A stretch of 64,000 bases of DNA from an uncultured Lachnospiraceae bacterium (lineage in GTDB: Bacteria > Bacillota > Clostridia > Lachnospirales > Lachnospiraceae). The notes beneath the pieces are model-generated. The model did not search any database and was not told the origin of the DNA. It saw nothing but the letters and a program-made list of their open reading frames with translations. Position 1 is the stretch's first letter; each line of letters begins with the position of its first letter. The stretch spans positions 1 to 64,000 of the forward strand of contig CANQRU010000002.1 of NCBI GenBank assembly GCA_947626395.1. Reading direction: 5' to 3'. Position numbers and translations under genes: made by a program. Shown piece by piece: positions 43,231 to 50,308 of the stretch.

Positions 43231-44516
43231 TGGCAGGAGAAAAGATTTTCGTAGCAGACAAGCCGACGCTTGACAAGATTTATAGTATTTTGGCGCCGGA
43301 CCAGGTGTGGGGCTTCATTGAGCACAACGCCACCCTGGGAGCTTCCGCCCGGATCGAGTACACGGGCGTAAACAAGAATTATAAGCCGCTTTCCCTTGAC
43401 AAGAGCAGCGGCGTAATGAGCCTTAACGACTGGGCAGGCCACCCGATCCTGGAGGCAAACAAGCCGTACATGGTACGCAACGACGGATCGCCGGACTACC
43501 GGCTGAAGGCGGACGACTACACGAAGAAAGAGGACGGCACCGCCTCCGACGTTGCAAACAGCCAGTACAAGGGCGGCGCGTTTTCCTGGCTTAAGAAGAT
43601 TTATAAGCAGGAGTACATGATCGGCGACGACCGCTATGTAAATTTCAGCATGGGCAAGCGGGACGGCTTCGAGCCGGTCGGCTTCATTGACGACAGCAAT
43701 AACGAGCTTGAGGGCGTCTGGCTTCCGATGTTCTACGGCGCGATCTTAGACCCGGAGGGCACCCCGACGATGGCGAGCCTTTCCGGTCTGCAGCCGACTT
43801 ACAGCAAAGACACGACCGCGCAGAAAACAGCTATTGACAATTTCGGAGCGCGGGCGCGGTTCCTGGGCGGGCCGATTGTAGAAACAATTATTGACCTGCT
43901 TATCCTTTTCGCAAAGACCACCGACCTGCAGGCCGCTTACGGGAACGGCAATATGAGCGGCTACGACGTAAGCCTGGAGCCCACATACGGAGTCTTAAAG
44001 AACGCCGTAGTAAAGGGCGGCCAGTTTTACGGGACCGGCGACGGAAAGAGCCTTAATAAGATTTTCCACAGCGTAGTCCTGGGCAGTTGGCAGCAGTGGA
44101 TGCGCGACCCTTACGAGGTAGTAGTAAACGGCCGCGTTAAGGTAAGTACAAACTATAAGTACGACGTAACCGGCGCTTCCTATCTTGATACCGGCATCCA
44201 GGTCCCGAACAATTTGGAATGGGACGGCAGCCACAACGCGCTGGCCTATCCTTCCTACTACCGGACGGTGCCGGGGTACGGAGCTATTCCAGCGCTTGAG
44301 ATGAAGGGCGGGAGCACCGCCACCGGCGGGTGCGACGGCCTCTGGAGAAAAGACCCGACGCAGGTATTTACGGCGGTCGCCCTTCGGTTCGGTGATTGCT
44401 ACGATGGCAGCGGTGGCGGCCTACGCGCCCGGTATTGGAACGCTGCGGCCGCGGCTGCGGCCTGGAGCATCGGCGCGGCCATTCTTCTATTACCACCTGT
44501 CGGCGTAGCCGCATAG
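43230..44516 (+). CDS. DGR-diversified tail fibre / receptor-binding protein
   Basis: The 428-residue protein ends in a formylglycine-enzyme/C-type-lectin-like domain (about 215-417) with VALRFGDCYDGSGGGLRARY near its C-terminus, the fold used by DGR targets such as Mtd. The last third contains the variable region 44372-44480 (residues about 382-417). The template would encode GNCNNGSNGGPRARNWNN at the matching place, so nearly all differences are at template AAY codons. It should bind the host receptor. After GCC (44480) an extra A (44481) shifts the frame, so the end reads GAAILLLPPVGVAA. The TR-like reading would be GAAFFYYHLSA, close to the template's GAAFFYPTYGR. Confidence 0.9.
   Translation: MAGEKIFVADKPTLDKIYSILAPDQVWGFIEHNATLGASARIEYTGVNKNYKPLSLDKSSGVMSLNDWAGHPILEANKPYMVRNDGSPDYRLKADDYTKKEDGTASDVANSQYKGGAFSWLKKIYKQEYMIGDDRYVNFSMGKRDGFEPVGFIDDSNNELEGVWLPMFYGAILDPEGTPTMASLSGLQPTYSKDTTAQKTAIDNFGARARFLGGPIVETIIDLLILFAKTTDLQAAYGNGNMSGYDVSLEPTYGVLKNAVVKGGQFYGTGDGKSLNKIFHSVVLGSWQQWMRDPYEVVVNGRVKVSTNYKYDVTGASYLDTGIQVPNNLEWDGSHNALAYPSYYRTVPGYGAIPALEMKGGSTATGGCDGLWRKDPTQVFTAVALRFGDCYDGSGGGLRARYWNAAAAAAAWSIGAAILLLPPVGVAA
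44372..44480 (+). repeat. DGR variable region (VR)
   Basis: It matches the template repeat 44626-44734 over 109 bp without gaps. I count 16 mismatches, 14 of them at template adenines (A to G, C or T); the other two are C to T. The 3' end CATCGGCGCGGCC is GC-rich and identical, as expected for an initiation-of-mutagenic-homing segment. It lies at the C-terminal end of the fibre gene. Confidence 0.93.
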
Positions 44517-44520
44517 GGGG

Positions 44521-44548
44521 TCCGGGGGTGCGAAGCAATTCCCCCGGA
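44521..44548. promoter_or_regulatory. Hairpin 3' of VR, candidate DGR homing element
   Basis: TCCGGGGG (44521-44528) pairs with CCCCCGGA (44541-44548) with a 12-nt loop that contains TGC-GAA-GCA. DGRs such as that of phage BPP-1 need a hairpin or cruciform just after the VR for efficient homing. It could also end the fibre mRNA, although no U-run follows. Confidence 0.6.
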
Positions 44549-44625
44549 AAAGTAGAGGCCTTCGTAATTTTGACTTGAGCGCGAAAAGTAAAAATATAAC
44601 AGGGGATAAAACCGGCGTCAGCCTG

Positions 44626-44734
44626 GGCGGTCGCCCTTCGGTTCGGTAATTGCAACAATGGCAGCAATGGCGGCCCACGCGCCCGGAATTGGAACAACGC
44701 GGCCACGAATGCGAACTGGAACATCGGCGCGGCC
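44626..44734 (+). repeat. DGR template repeat (TR)
   Basis: This 109-bp copy lies 145 bp downstream of the VR and before the reverse transcriptase gene. It is rich in AAC and AAT codons at the positions that differ in VR (14 changed adenines). It should be transcribed and copied with adenine mutagenesis into the VR. After the shared segment it continues TTTTTCTATCC where VR has ATTCTTCTATT, the difference that normally protects TR from homing. Confidence 0.93.
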
Positions 44735-44930
44735 TTTTTCTATCCTACTTACGGAAGATAGACTAAAAGCCGGTTTTATTCCTACACCCCTGACCGTTGA
44801 AATACGGTTTAACCGCCATTATTGGAAGGGTAAGTGGAAATTAACTTGATACAGGGCGGGCAGTAAAGCGGTCGCACCTGCTGCCCGTAGAGGATAGAAG
44901 AAAAAATATTCTTATAGGAGTACAGAGCTT
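44735..44930 (+). ncRNA. Structured TR-RNA spacer upstream of the RT
   Basis: No gene lies between TR and the reverse transcriptase. CGGGCAG and CTGCCCG near 44860-44890 can pair, and GACCGTTGAAATACGGTTT holds a smaller stem. DGR template RNAs extend into such a spacer, which the reverse transcriptase needs. GGAG (44912-44916 region) is the ribosome site of the RT gene. Confidence 0.5.
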
Positions 44931-46112
44931 ATGCGAAGGAAAGAGTTGTGGCAGCAGCGGCAAGCCATAGACACTGCCACGCCGGAAACCAACGGTAAGC
45001 AGTACAAATATTTGTATCGCCGTATGCTTGACGAGGACGTTATAAGGAAGGCATACAAGAAACTGCGCAAGGGCAAGACGAAGCGGGCCGAGATAAAAGC
45101 TATTGACGCCGATTTAGATAACGAAGTAGCCGCCATGCGGCGGATGATTGAGAACACGAAGCCGCCAGGCGTTCCAGTTGAGCACCCGGAGCTGGCATAC
45201 AGACCCAGGAAGCGAACGCCGAAGATCATAACCGAAAAGGGCAAGCGCCGGAAGATATATATGCCGGAGATACACGAGCAGTGGCTGCACCATATAATCG
45301 TCCTTATTTTGGAGCCGATTATAACCGCCACGGCTTACCCGTTTTCCTGCGGCAGCTTTCCGAAGCGCGGCGCCCATTACGGAAAGAAACAGGTTGAGCG
45401 CTGGATCAGAAGCGGCGAGGGTATAAGGTACTTCGCGAAGCTGGATATACGGCACTTCTACGACAACATAAGCCACCGCGTACTGATGCGGGAGCTTCGC
45501 GTCCGGATAAAGGACGACTGGTTTTTATATATTATTCAACTTTGCCTTGCAGGCTTTAAGAAGGGCGTACCGTTGGGCTTCTACATTTCCCAGTGGCTGG
45601 CGAATTATTTACTTGAGCCTTTGGACAAGTTTATAACAGAGACCCTGGGCCTTAAGCGAACGATGCGTTACATGGACGATATAAGCATCTTCGGAGCGGC
45701 AAAGAAGGGATTGCACCAGGCCGTCCAGGCGATCCGGATATTTTTAGGGCGCCGGTTCCGGTTGAGGTTAAAGCGGAATTTTCAAGTTTGCAAATTTGAC
45801 TTTACGACAAAGAAAGGGAAGCGCATAGGGCGCCCGCTTGATTATATGGGCTTCCTATTCTTCCGGGAAAAGACCTTGATCCGGAAAAGCATTATGCTGG
45901 CAGCGACGCGGCTGGCCAGCCAGTTACACAGGGCGAAGGAAGCCGGTCGCGGCTACTTTTCGACACACATAAAGGCCATGTTGAGCTATATGGGCTGGTT
46001 TGATTGTAGCGACACTTACGGCTGCTACGAGAAGCATATAAAACCGTTCGTAAAGATTGGCAGGCTTAAAAAGATCGTTTCAAAATTAGACAGGAGGGAA
46101 AAAAAGAAATGA
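44931..46112 (+). CDS. DGR reverse transcriptase
   Basis: The 393-residue enzyme has the RT catalytic box MRYMDDISIF (about 245-254) and the DGR-specific domain 4 motif LGFYISQ (about 214-220, pattern LGxxxSQ; retroviral and retron types have QG here). It also has LDIRHFYDNISHRVL near 165-180 and the group II-like HAPYPFSCGSF-like segment TAYPFSCGSFPKRGAHYGKK before it. It copies the template RNA with errors at adenines and delivers cDNA to the VR. No accessory Avd-like gene is seen between target and RT. Its stop overlaps the next ATG by 4 nt. Confidence 0.95.
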   Translation: MRRKELWQQRQAIDTATPETNGKQYKYLYRRMLDEDVIRKAYKKLRKGKTKRAEIKAIDADLDNEVAAMRRMIENTKPPGVPVEHPELAYRPRKRTPKIITEKGKRRKIYMPEIHEQWLHHIIVLILEPIITATAYPFSCGSFPKRGAHYGKKQVERWIRSGEGIRYFAKLDIRHFYDNISHRVLMRELRVRIKDDWFLYIIQLCLAGFKKGVPLGFYISQWLANYLLEPLDKFITETLGLKRTMRYMDDISIFGAAKKGLHQAVQAIRIFLGRRFRLRLKRNFQVCKFDFTTKKGKRIGRPLDYMGFLFFREKTLIRKSIMLAATRLASQLHRAKEAGRGYFSTHIKAMLSYMGWFDCSDTYGCYEKHIKPFVKIGRLKKIVSKLDRREKKK

Positions 46113-46375
46113 AACAGTGGCAGACAGAGCGATGCGCGGAGGAACCCCAGGCCTTGCAGGTTGTGGGGCCTGACCTTTTGATCCAGCGCCGGAACATTCA
46201 CGAAGTAACGCACCAGCCCACGACGGAGGGCGAGGAGGCTTACACGGACTACGAGTGCGAGAGCCGCGAGATCACGGTCAGCGAGTACGAGACACTTAAG
46301 AGCATTGAGGAGATCGACACCAGCAAGGCGCTGGACGACTACACGATGCAGCTTATAGAGGAAGGGGTGTTATAA
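46109..46375 (+). CDS. Small acidic protein after RT, unknown
   Basis: An 88-residue acidic protein coupled to the RT gene (4-nt overlap). It lacks the basic, helical, barrel-forming character of Avd. It resembles small proteins that lie between fibre and XkdX genes in Firmicutes phages, and may be unrelated to the DGR. GGAGG precedes the ATG. Confidence 0.5.
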   Translation: MKQWQTERCAEEPQALQVVGPDLLIQRRNIHEVTHQPTTEGEEAYTDYECESREITVSEYETLKSIEEIDTSKALDDYTMQLIEEGVL

Positions 46376-46379
46376 GGAT

Positions 46380-46550
46380 ATGGCGAGCATTTTAGTAAAC
46401 AGCCTTAAGCGGCTTTACGAGAGCGGCAGGCTGACAAAGGAGCAGATCGCGGAGCGCGTAAAGAAGGGCAGCATCTCCCCGGAGGACTACGCCTACATTA
46501 CCGGCGAGGAGTACCAGGCGGATCTGCAGGAGGAGCGCGGCGATGCTTAA
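46380..46550 (+). CDS. XkdX-like small phage protein
   Basis: The 56-residue protein has a helical start (ASILVNSLKRLYESGRLTKE) followed by the ISPEDYAYITG pattern typical of XkdX family proteins, which lie after tail fibre genes in Bacillus PBSX and related phages. AAGGGG lies upstream of the ATG. Its exact role is unknown. Confidence 0.75.
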   Translation: MASILVNSLKRLYESGRLTKEQIAERVKKGSISPEDYAYITGEEYQADLQEERGDA

Positions 46551-46719
46551 CCCGGTTGAGATCGTAGAGAAGCAGAACGCCATTATACGCATACAGAGCG
46601 ACGTTATAGACGAGCTTTTCCTGCTTCTTATGCAGCACGTAAGCGCCGACGAGGTAGACCGGCTCCCTTGCGTTGAGAGGATCAACGAGGCGGCCAGAAT
46701 CCGCCGGGAAATTGAATAG
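46543..46719 (+). CDS. Small helical phage protein, unknown
   Basis: A 58-residue mostly helical protein (VEIVEKQNAIIRIQSDVIDE) that overlaps the XkdX-like gene by 8 nt and has GGAGGAGCG upstream. Small helical proteins like this follow XkdX in many Firmicutes phages. No function is known. Confidence 0.55.
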   Translation: MLNPVEIVEKQNAIIRIQSDVIDELFLLLMQHVSADEVDRLPCVERINEAARIRREIE

Positions 46720-46741
46720 AGGTTATTTTATACCTTGAGGC

Positions 46742-46796
46742 AAAAAAGAGGGCTTGTGGAGCCGCCAGCGCGGCCACGCGGGCCCTTTTAAGTTTT
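46742..46796 (+). terminator. Intrinsic terminator after tail/DGR genes
   Basis: AGGGC (46749-46753) pairs with GCCCT (46782-46786), GTGG with CCAC, and GCCGC with GCGGC around the loop CAGC. T-rich sequence TTTTAAGTTTT follows. It separates tail and DGR genes from the lysis genes. Confidence 0.7.
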
Positions 46797-46816
46797 AAGG
46801 AAGGAGGTGGGCCGGG

Positions 46817-47203
46817 ATGATAAGTATAAACCTTGTGGGCCTTATTTTAGCCTTTGCGGTTTGCGTTCCCAGCGCGGCGGTAGGCTTCGCTTTTTGGGCG
46901 CTTGAGAAGCGCCTGGAGAAGCGCGAGAAGCGCGACGAGCTTAAACGCCTGGAGCGCCAGAAGGAGATCGACGACCGGGAGGCGAAGCGCCAGGAAAACG
47001 AGTATTTGACCTTACGGTGCGTTACAGCAGCGCTCGCCCTGGGAGAAGCTACGGCGCGGGCGGTTCAGCGCATACCGGACGCGCACTGCAACGGCGACAT
47101 GAAGGAAGCCCTGGAGTACGCGACGAAGGTTAAACACGAACAAAAAGAGTTTATCCAGCGCGAGGGCGTACAGAGCATTTACAGAGACAGGGAGGCGGGC
47201 TGA
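46817..47203 (+). CDS. Membrane-anchored coiled-coil protein, lysis region
   Basis: The 128-residue protein has one N-terminal membrane helix (INLVGLILAFAVCVPSAAVG) followed by a charged coiled coil (about 30-65). It precedes two more membrane proteins and the endolysin, so it may be a holin, an antiholin or a spanin-like partner. AGGAGGTGGG precedes the ATG. Confidence 0.6.
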   Translation: MISINLVGLILAFAVCVPSAAVGFAFWALEKRLEKREKRDELKRLERQKEIDDREAKRQENEYLTLRCVTAALALGEATARAVQRIPDAHCNGDMKEALEYATKVKHEQKEFIQREGVQSIYRDREAG

Positions 47204-47205
47204 GT

Positions 47206-47619
47206 ATGGACGATTACGAGCGAAGGCGCCGCGAGCGCATCCGGAGACGGGAGCAGGAGCAGCGCCGGAAAAGGGAGCCGCTTTTTAAGAGGCTGCGGGC
47301 GGGGCTGGCCAACGCCATAAACAAGGCCGGAACCTTAAATATTGTATTGTTACTTGTCTTCGGCTTTTTCCTTTTCTTCAATTACCAGATGCTGCAGCTT
47401 TTCAGAACCTACGGCACGATCCCGGAGACCTACGCCTGCGCCGTTGTAGCGGCCACAATAGGCGAGTGCGGGATCTGCGGATGGATACGGACAAATAAGG
47501 ACCGGAAGCGCGAGCACGACTGGCAGCAGGAGGAGGAGCAGCAAAGACGCAAAGACGCCCCGGCCCAGGAGCCGGAGGACACAGACACCACACACATACA
47601 GGAGGTAGACAATGGGTAA
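47206..47619 (+). CDS. Two-helix membrane protein, possible holin component
   Basis: A 137-residue protein with a highly basic start (DYERRRRERIRRREQEQRRK), two membrane segments (about 45-65 IVLLLVFGFFLFFNYQML and about 74-95) and a charged Gln/Glu-rich tail. Such architecture is seen in holins. Which of the four membrane genes is the true holin cannot be decided. It overlaps the next gene by 8 nt. Confidence 0.6.
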   Translation: MDDYERRRRERIRRREQEQRRKREPLFKRLRAGLANAINKAGTLNIVLLLVFGFFLFFNYQMLQLFRTYGTIPETYACAVVAATIGECGICGWIRTNKDRKREHDWQQEEEQQRRKDAPAQEPEDTDTTHIQEVDNG

Positions 47620-48055
47620 AAACGTAATTTATTATTTTCTTCTTTTCGCGTTCGCGTTGGGCGGCTGGCTTCTTAAAAGCTACGTTTTCCCGACCATTAA
47701 GAGCATCGGCCAGCTGGACCCGGACACCTTAGACGGCCTGGCAAAATGGGCCCTTAAACTTTGCCGGGCGGCGAAAAACATGGTTGACACCTTGACGACG
47801 GCAGCGGACCGGCGCCAGTGGGTAATGGATCAGCTGGAGGCCTTGAGCCAGAAGGCGGGGCTTAATTTGACGGAGGAGCAGAAGCGGGCCCTGTTGGAAG
47901 CAGCCTACGACGAGATGAACGCCACGGATGCAACGGATCAGGCGGCGGCAGTTATTACGCATACAGCCAGACTGACCGGCGGCCTTGAGGTACAGACCGA
48001 CATCGAGATCGAGGACGAGCCGGAGCCGGAAAAAGAGGAGGCCCCGGTCGATTAG
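47612..48055 (+). CDS. Phage holin-like protein, LL-H type
   Basis: The 147-residue protein starts with a single membrane helix (VIYYFLLFAFALGGWLLKSY) and continues as a soluble helical domain (about 40-125) with an acidic end. The layout matches the phage holin LL-H family, whose members lie just upstream of endolysin genes. It would make the membrane lesions that time lysis. Confidence 0.7.
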   Translation: MGKNVIYYFLLFAFALGGWLLKSYVFPTIKSIGQLDPDTLDGLAKWALKLCRAAKNMVDTLTTAADRRQWVMDQLEALSQKAGLNLTEEQKRALLEAAYDEMNATDATDQAAAVITHTARLTGGLEVQTDIEIEDEPEPEKEEAPVD

Positions 48056-48068
48056 AGGAGGGGCGGCG

Positions 48069-48359
48069 GTGTTTCGTTTGATTTTGGGCGCCTACTTGTT
48101 AGGCGCCTTCTTTGAGTTTTGCAGTACGTTTATTATTCTTGTTTTCTTTGCTTTCCGCCCAGGGGTCGGGATCATTCCAGGAATTAAAGAGGCGTTCGCC
48201 GCGCTTGCGGTCTTCGCGGTTTTTGCGTTCCTTGCGGCCGTTGTTTGGCCCGGAATTGGCCCGACGCTTGTGGCCCTTATTTACTACGACCTGCAGGCGC
48301 AAAAGGCCCAGGAGGGCAAAGAGGACGGCCAGGAAGGGAGGCAAACTGATGGCAATTAA
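48069..48359 (+). CDS. Membrane protein directly before endolysin
   Basis: GTG 48069 has GGAGGGG upstream; the 96-residue product has two hydrophobic segments (LILGAYLLGAFFEFCSTFII, and AFAALAVFAVFAFLAAVVWP) and a charged disordered tail that overlaps the endolysin start by 11 nt. A second holin or an antiholin is likely. Confidence 0.6.
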   Translation: MFRLILGAYLLGAFFEFCSTFIILVFFAFRPGVGIIPGIKEAFAALAVFAVFAFLAAVVWPGIGPTLVALIYYDLQAQKAQEGKEDGQEGRQTDGN

Positions 48360-49962
48360 GTGGGGCAGCTTCGAGAAGCAGCTTTACAATTTTTTCAAGA
48401 GTAAAGGACTGAGCGACGAGGGTATTTACGGCCTTTTCGGCAACCTTTACGGGGAGAGCGCCATGAACCCGAAGAACCTGCAGGACACCAGCAACAAAAA
48501 GCTGGGCCTTACGGACGAGGCCTACACGGCGGCTGTGGACAGCGGCAGCTATACAAATTTCGTACACGATAGTGCGGGCTTCGGGATCGCACAGTGGACA
48601 TTTTGGAGCAGGAAGCAGGGGCTTCTTGAATTTTGCCGGAAGGCCGGTAAGAGCATCGGCGACGGCATGACACAGGCGGAGTATTTGTATAAAGAGCTTT
48701 CCGAGAGCTACAAAGCGGTGCTTACCGTTCTTAAGACGGCGGCCAGCATACGGGCGGCGTCCGACGCGGTACTGCTTAAATTTGAGCAGCCAGCGGACCA
48801 GAGCGCGGCCGTACAGGAGCTGCGGGCCGGTTACGGTTTGGAGTACCAGAAGGCACACAAGGCGGCCCAGAGCGGCCAGGTAGGAGCGGAGAGCAGCGGA
48901 GGAGGTAAGAACATGATTTCAAACTGCGGACACGACGAAAACAACAAATATACGGGCGGAGCAGCCGGAGACCAGACCGGCGGAGAATGGGCCTTAATTG
49001 CATGGTATAACCGGCCCTGGAAGTGCGTACTTCGGCACCCGGACGCGGCGATCCGGCAGGAGATCGCCAGACTGGCCACGGCGGCAGCGAAGAACAACCT
49101 GGTCGGCTACGACCAGGGGCAGCGGTACACCTTCTGGGAGCACCTTAAGGCCAGCAACTACGACCCGGCGAAAATTACGATCAAGTGCGAGGCCGACTGC
49201 AGCAGCGGGGTCGCGGCCATTGTAAAGGCCGTAGGGTACTTAACCGGAAACGCGAAGCTGCAGGCGGTAAGTATTTATTGCTACACCGGGAACCTGCGGG
49301 CGGCGCTTAAGGCGGCGGGCTTTACGGTACTTACGGAGAGTAAATACTTAACCGGCCCCGACTACCTTCTGGCCGGGGACATTCTTCTGAACGACGACCA
49401 CCACACGGCCACCAACGTCACGGACGGCAGCAAGGCCACCAGCACCGGCAGCAGCGGAGGATCTGCAGGAGGCAGCACCGGCGGCAGCACCGGCGGCGCC
49501 TTGAGCAAGGCCGTAAAGTTTGAGGGCCAGACCACGACGGAGCTTAACGTCCGGAGCTGGGCCGGAACGGAAAACAGCCTTTGCAGCTTTTCCCCGCTTA
49601 AGGAAGGCGAGCGGATCAGCATCTGCGACGAAGTAAAGGCCGCGGACGGAGCGGTCTGGTACTACATTAAAAACGCCGCCGGTAAATACGGCTTCGTACA
49701 TTCAGCATACGTCAAAAAGGCGGGAGCAGCGGCCAACACCGGCAGCGCGGCCAGCTTCGCGCCGGGCGACAAGGTAAAGGTCACCGGCACGATCTACGGC
49801 AACGGGAACGGCACCGGCGGCAGCCTTAAGAAGAACGGCGAAGTAATGTACGTTACGGAGCTGGTAAGCGCCAGCGCGTACCGGTATTATATCGGCGTAG
49901 CCGGAAAGAAGGGCGGAGCCCGCCAGGGATGGGCGGCGCCTTCGATCCTTAAAAAAGTTTGA
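48349..49962 (+). CDS. Modular endolysin: phage lysozyme, cysteine peptidase-like domain, SH3b
   Basis: This 537-residue protein combines a phage tail-lysozyme-type domain (about 1-165; GLFGNLYGESAMNPKNLQDT, AGFGIAQWTFWSRKQGLLEF), an NlpC/P60- or CHAP-like domain (about 195-365; catalytic Cys in KCEADCSSGVAAI, His in LLNDDHHTATNV), a Gly/Ser linker (about 365-385), an SH3b cell-wall-binding domain (about 390-455; LNVRSWAGTENSLCSF, VHSAYVK) and a second SH3-like unit. Two lytic activities in one protein are common in Firmicutes phages. ATG 48349 is chosen because GGGAGG lies 8 nt upstream; the frame is open further upstream without such a site. Confidence 0.9.
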   Translation: MAIKWGSFEKQLYNFFKSKGLSDEGIYGLFGNLYGESAMNPKNLQDTSNKKLGLTDEAYTAAVDSGSYTNFVHDSAGFGIAQWTFWSRKQGLLEFCRKAGKSIGDGMTQAEYLYKELSESYKAVLTVLKTAASIRAASDAVLLKFEQPADQSAAVQELRAGYGLEYQKAHKAAQSGQVGAESSGGGKNMISNCGHDENNKYTGGAAGDQTGGEWALIAWYNRPWKCVLRHPDAAIRQEIARLATAAAKNNLVGYDQGQRYTFWEHLKASNYDPAKITIKCEADCSSGVAAIVKAVGYLTGNAKLQAVSIYCYTGNLRAALKAAGFTVLTESKYLTGPDYLLAGDILLNDDHHTATNVTDGSKATSTGSSGGSAGGSTGGSTGGALSKAVKFEGQTTTELNVRSWAGTENSLCSFSPLKEGERISICDEVKAADGAVWYYIKNAAGKYGFVHSAYVKKAGAAANTGSAASFAPGDKVKVTGTIYGNGNGTGGSLKKNGEVMYVTELVSASAYRYYIGVAGKKGGARQGWAAPSILKKV

Positions 49963-49972
49963 TAAAAAGCGC

Positions 49973-50001
49973 TTGACTGTTCCGGCGGATCGTAGTAAGA
50001 T
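49973..50001 (+). promoter_or_regulatory. Sigma-70 type promoter after endolysin
   Basis: TTGACT (49973-49978), a 17-nt spacer and TAAGAT (49996-50001) lie right after the endolysin stop and drive a short rightward transcript with no protein gene. Confidence 0.7.
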
Positions 50002-50007
50002 GTGCGC

Positions 50008-50102
50008 TGGGAGGGGGCTCCGGGGGTGAAACCGGGGCCCTTAATTCACGCAAAAAGAGAAGGGCTCCGCTTGCCACGTTCGGCAGGTTGGAGCCCTTTT
50101 TT
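50008..50102 (+). ncRNA. Candidate small RNA, right prophage end
   Basis: The region from about 50008 to 50102 lies between a good promoter and a strong terminator and would give an RNA of about 95 nt. A first hairpin pairs GGGCTCCGG with CCGGGGCCC (about 50014-50041), then comes a single-stranded AATTCACGCAAAAAGAG and the terminator. It has no plausible reading frame. It may be expressed in the lysogen because it carries its own promoter. No known RNA family is recognised. Confidence 0.55.
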
Positions 50103-50105
50103 ATT
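50060..50105. terminator. Strong terminator, probably bidirectional
   Basis: AAGGGCTCC (50060-50068) pairs perfectly with GGAGCCCTT (50090-50098) and continues into TTTTTTATTT; on the other strand the stem is followed by TCTCTTTTTG. It ends the small RNA and the leftward AbrB-like gene. Confidence 0.8.
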
Positions 50106-50274
50106 TCTTCGATATGACGATCCGGTCGCCTTCGAGCGCGGCGACAACGACGCGATGATCCGCATCCAGGCCGAGAGCCTTAACCCAGGGCATGGGCAGG
50201 GAGAGCTTACAGCTGGTGGAGCCGGAGCCGCCCTTTGAAAAGATTACGTTTAATTCCCTTTTATCCTTATTCAC
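50101..50274 (-). CDS. AbrB/MazE-family DNA-binding protein (57 residues)
   Basis: The leftward frame from GTG 50274 to TAA 50101 encodes NVIFSKGGSGSTSCKLSLPM followed by PWVKALGLDADHRVVVAALE and GDRIVISKK. This is the swapped-hairpin AbrB/MazE/SpoVT fold, a DNA-binding dimer often found as an antitoxin or regulator. GGAAGG lies just upstream, and the TTGCGACGTCGCAA palindrome (50295-50308) is centred about 28 bp upstream of the start, so autoregulation there is possible. No toxin gene is adjacent. Confidence 0.75.
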   Translation of the reverse strand: MNKDKRELNVIFSKGGSGSTSCKLSLPMPWVKALGLDADHRVVVAALEGDRIVISKK

Positions 50275-50294
50275 TTTTTAACCTTCCTTCCGTA

Positions 50295-50308
50295 TTGCGA
50301 CGTCGCAA
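50295..50308. repeat. 14-bp palindrome TTGCGACGTCGCAA, copy 4
   Basis: Located 21 bp upstream of the AbrB-like start codon, an operator-like position. Confidence 0.85.

Noticed and set aside
46109-46375. Avd accessory protein of the DGR
   Set aside because: The protein is acidic and lies after the RT, whereas Avd is basic and helical and normally lies before or between TR and RT.
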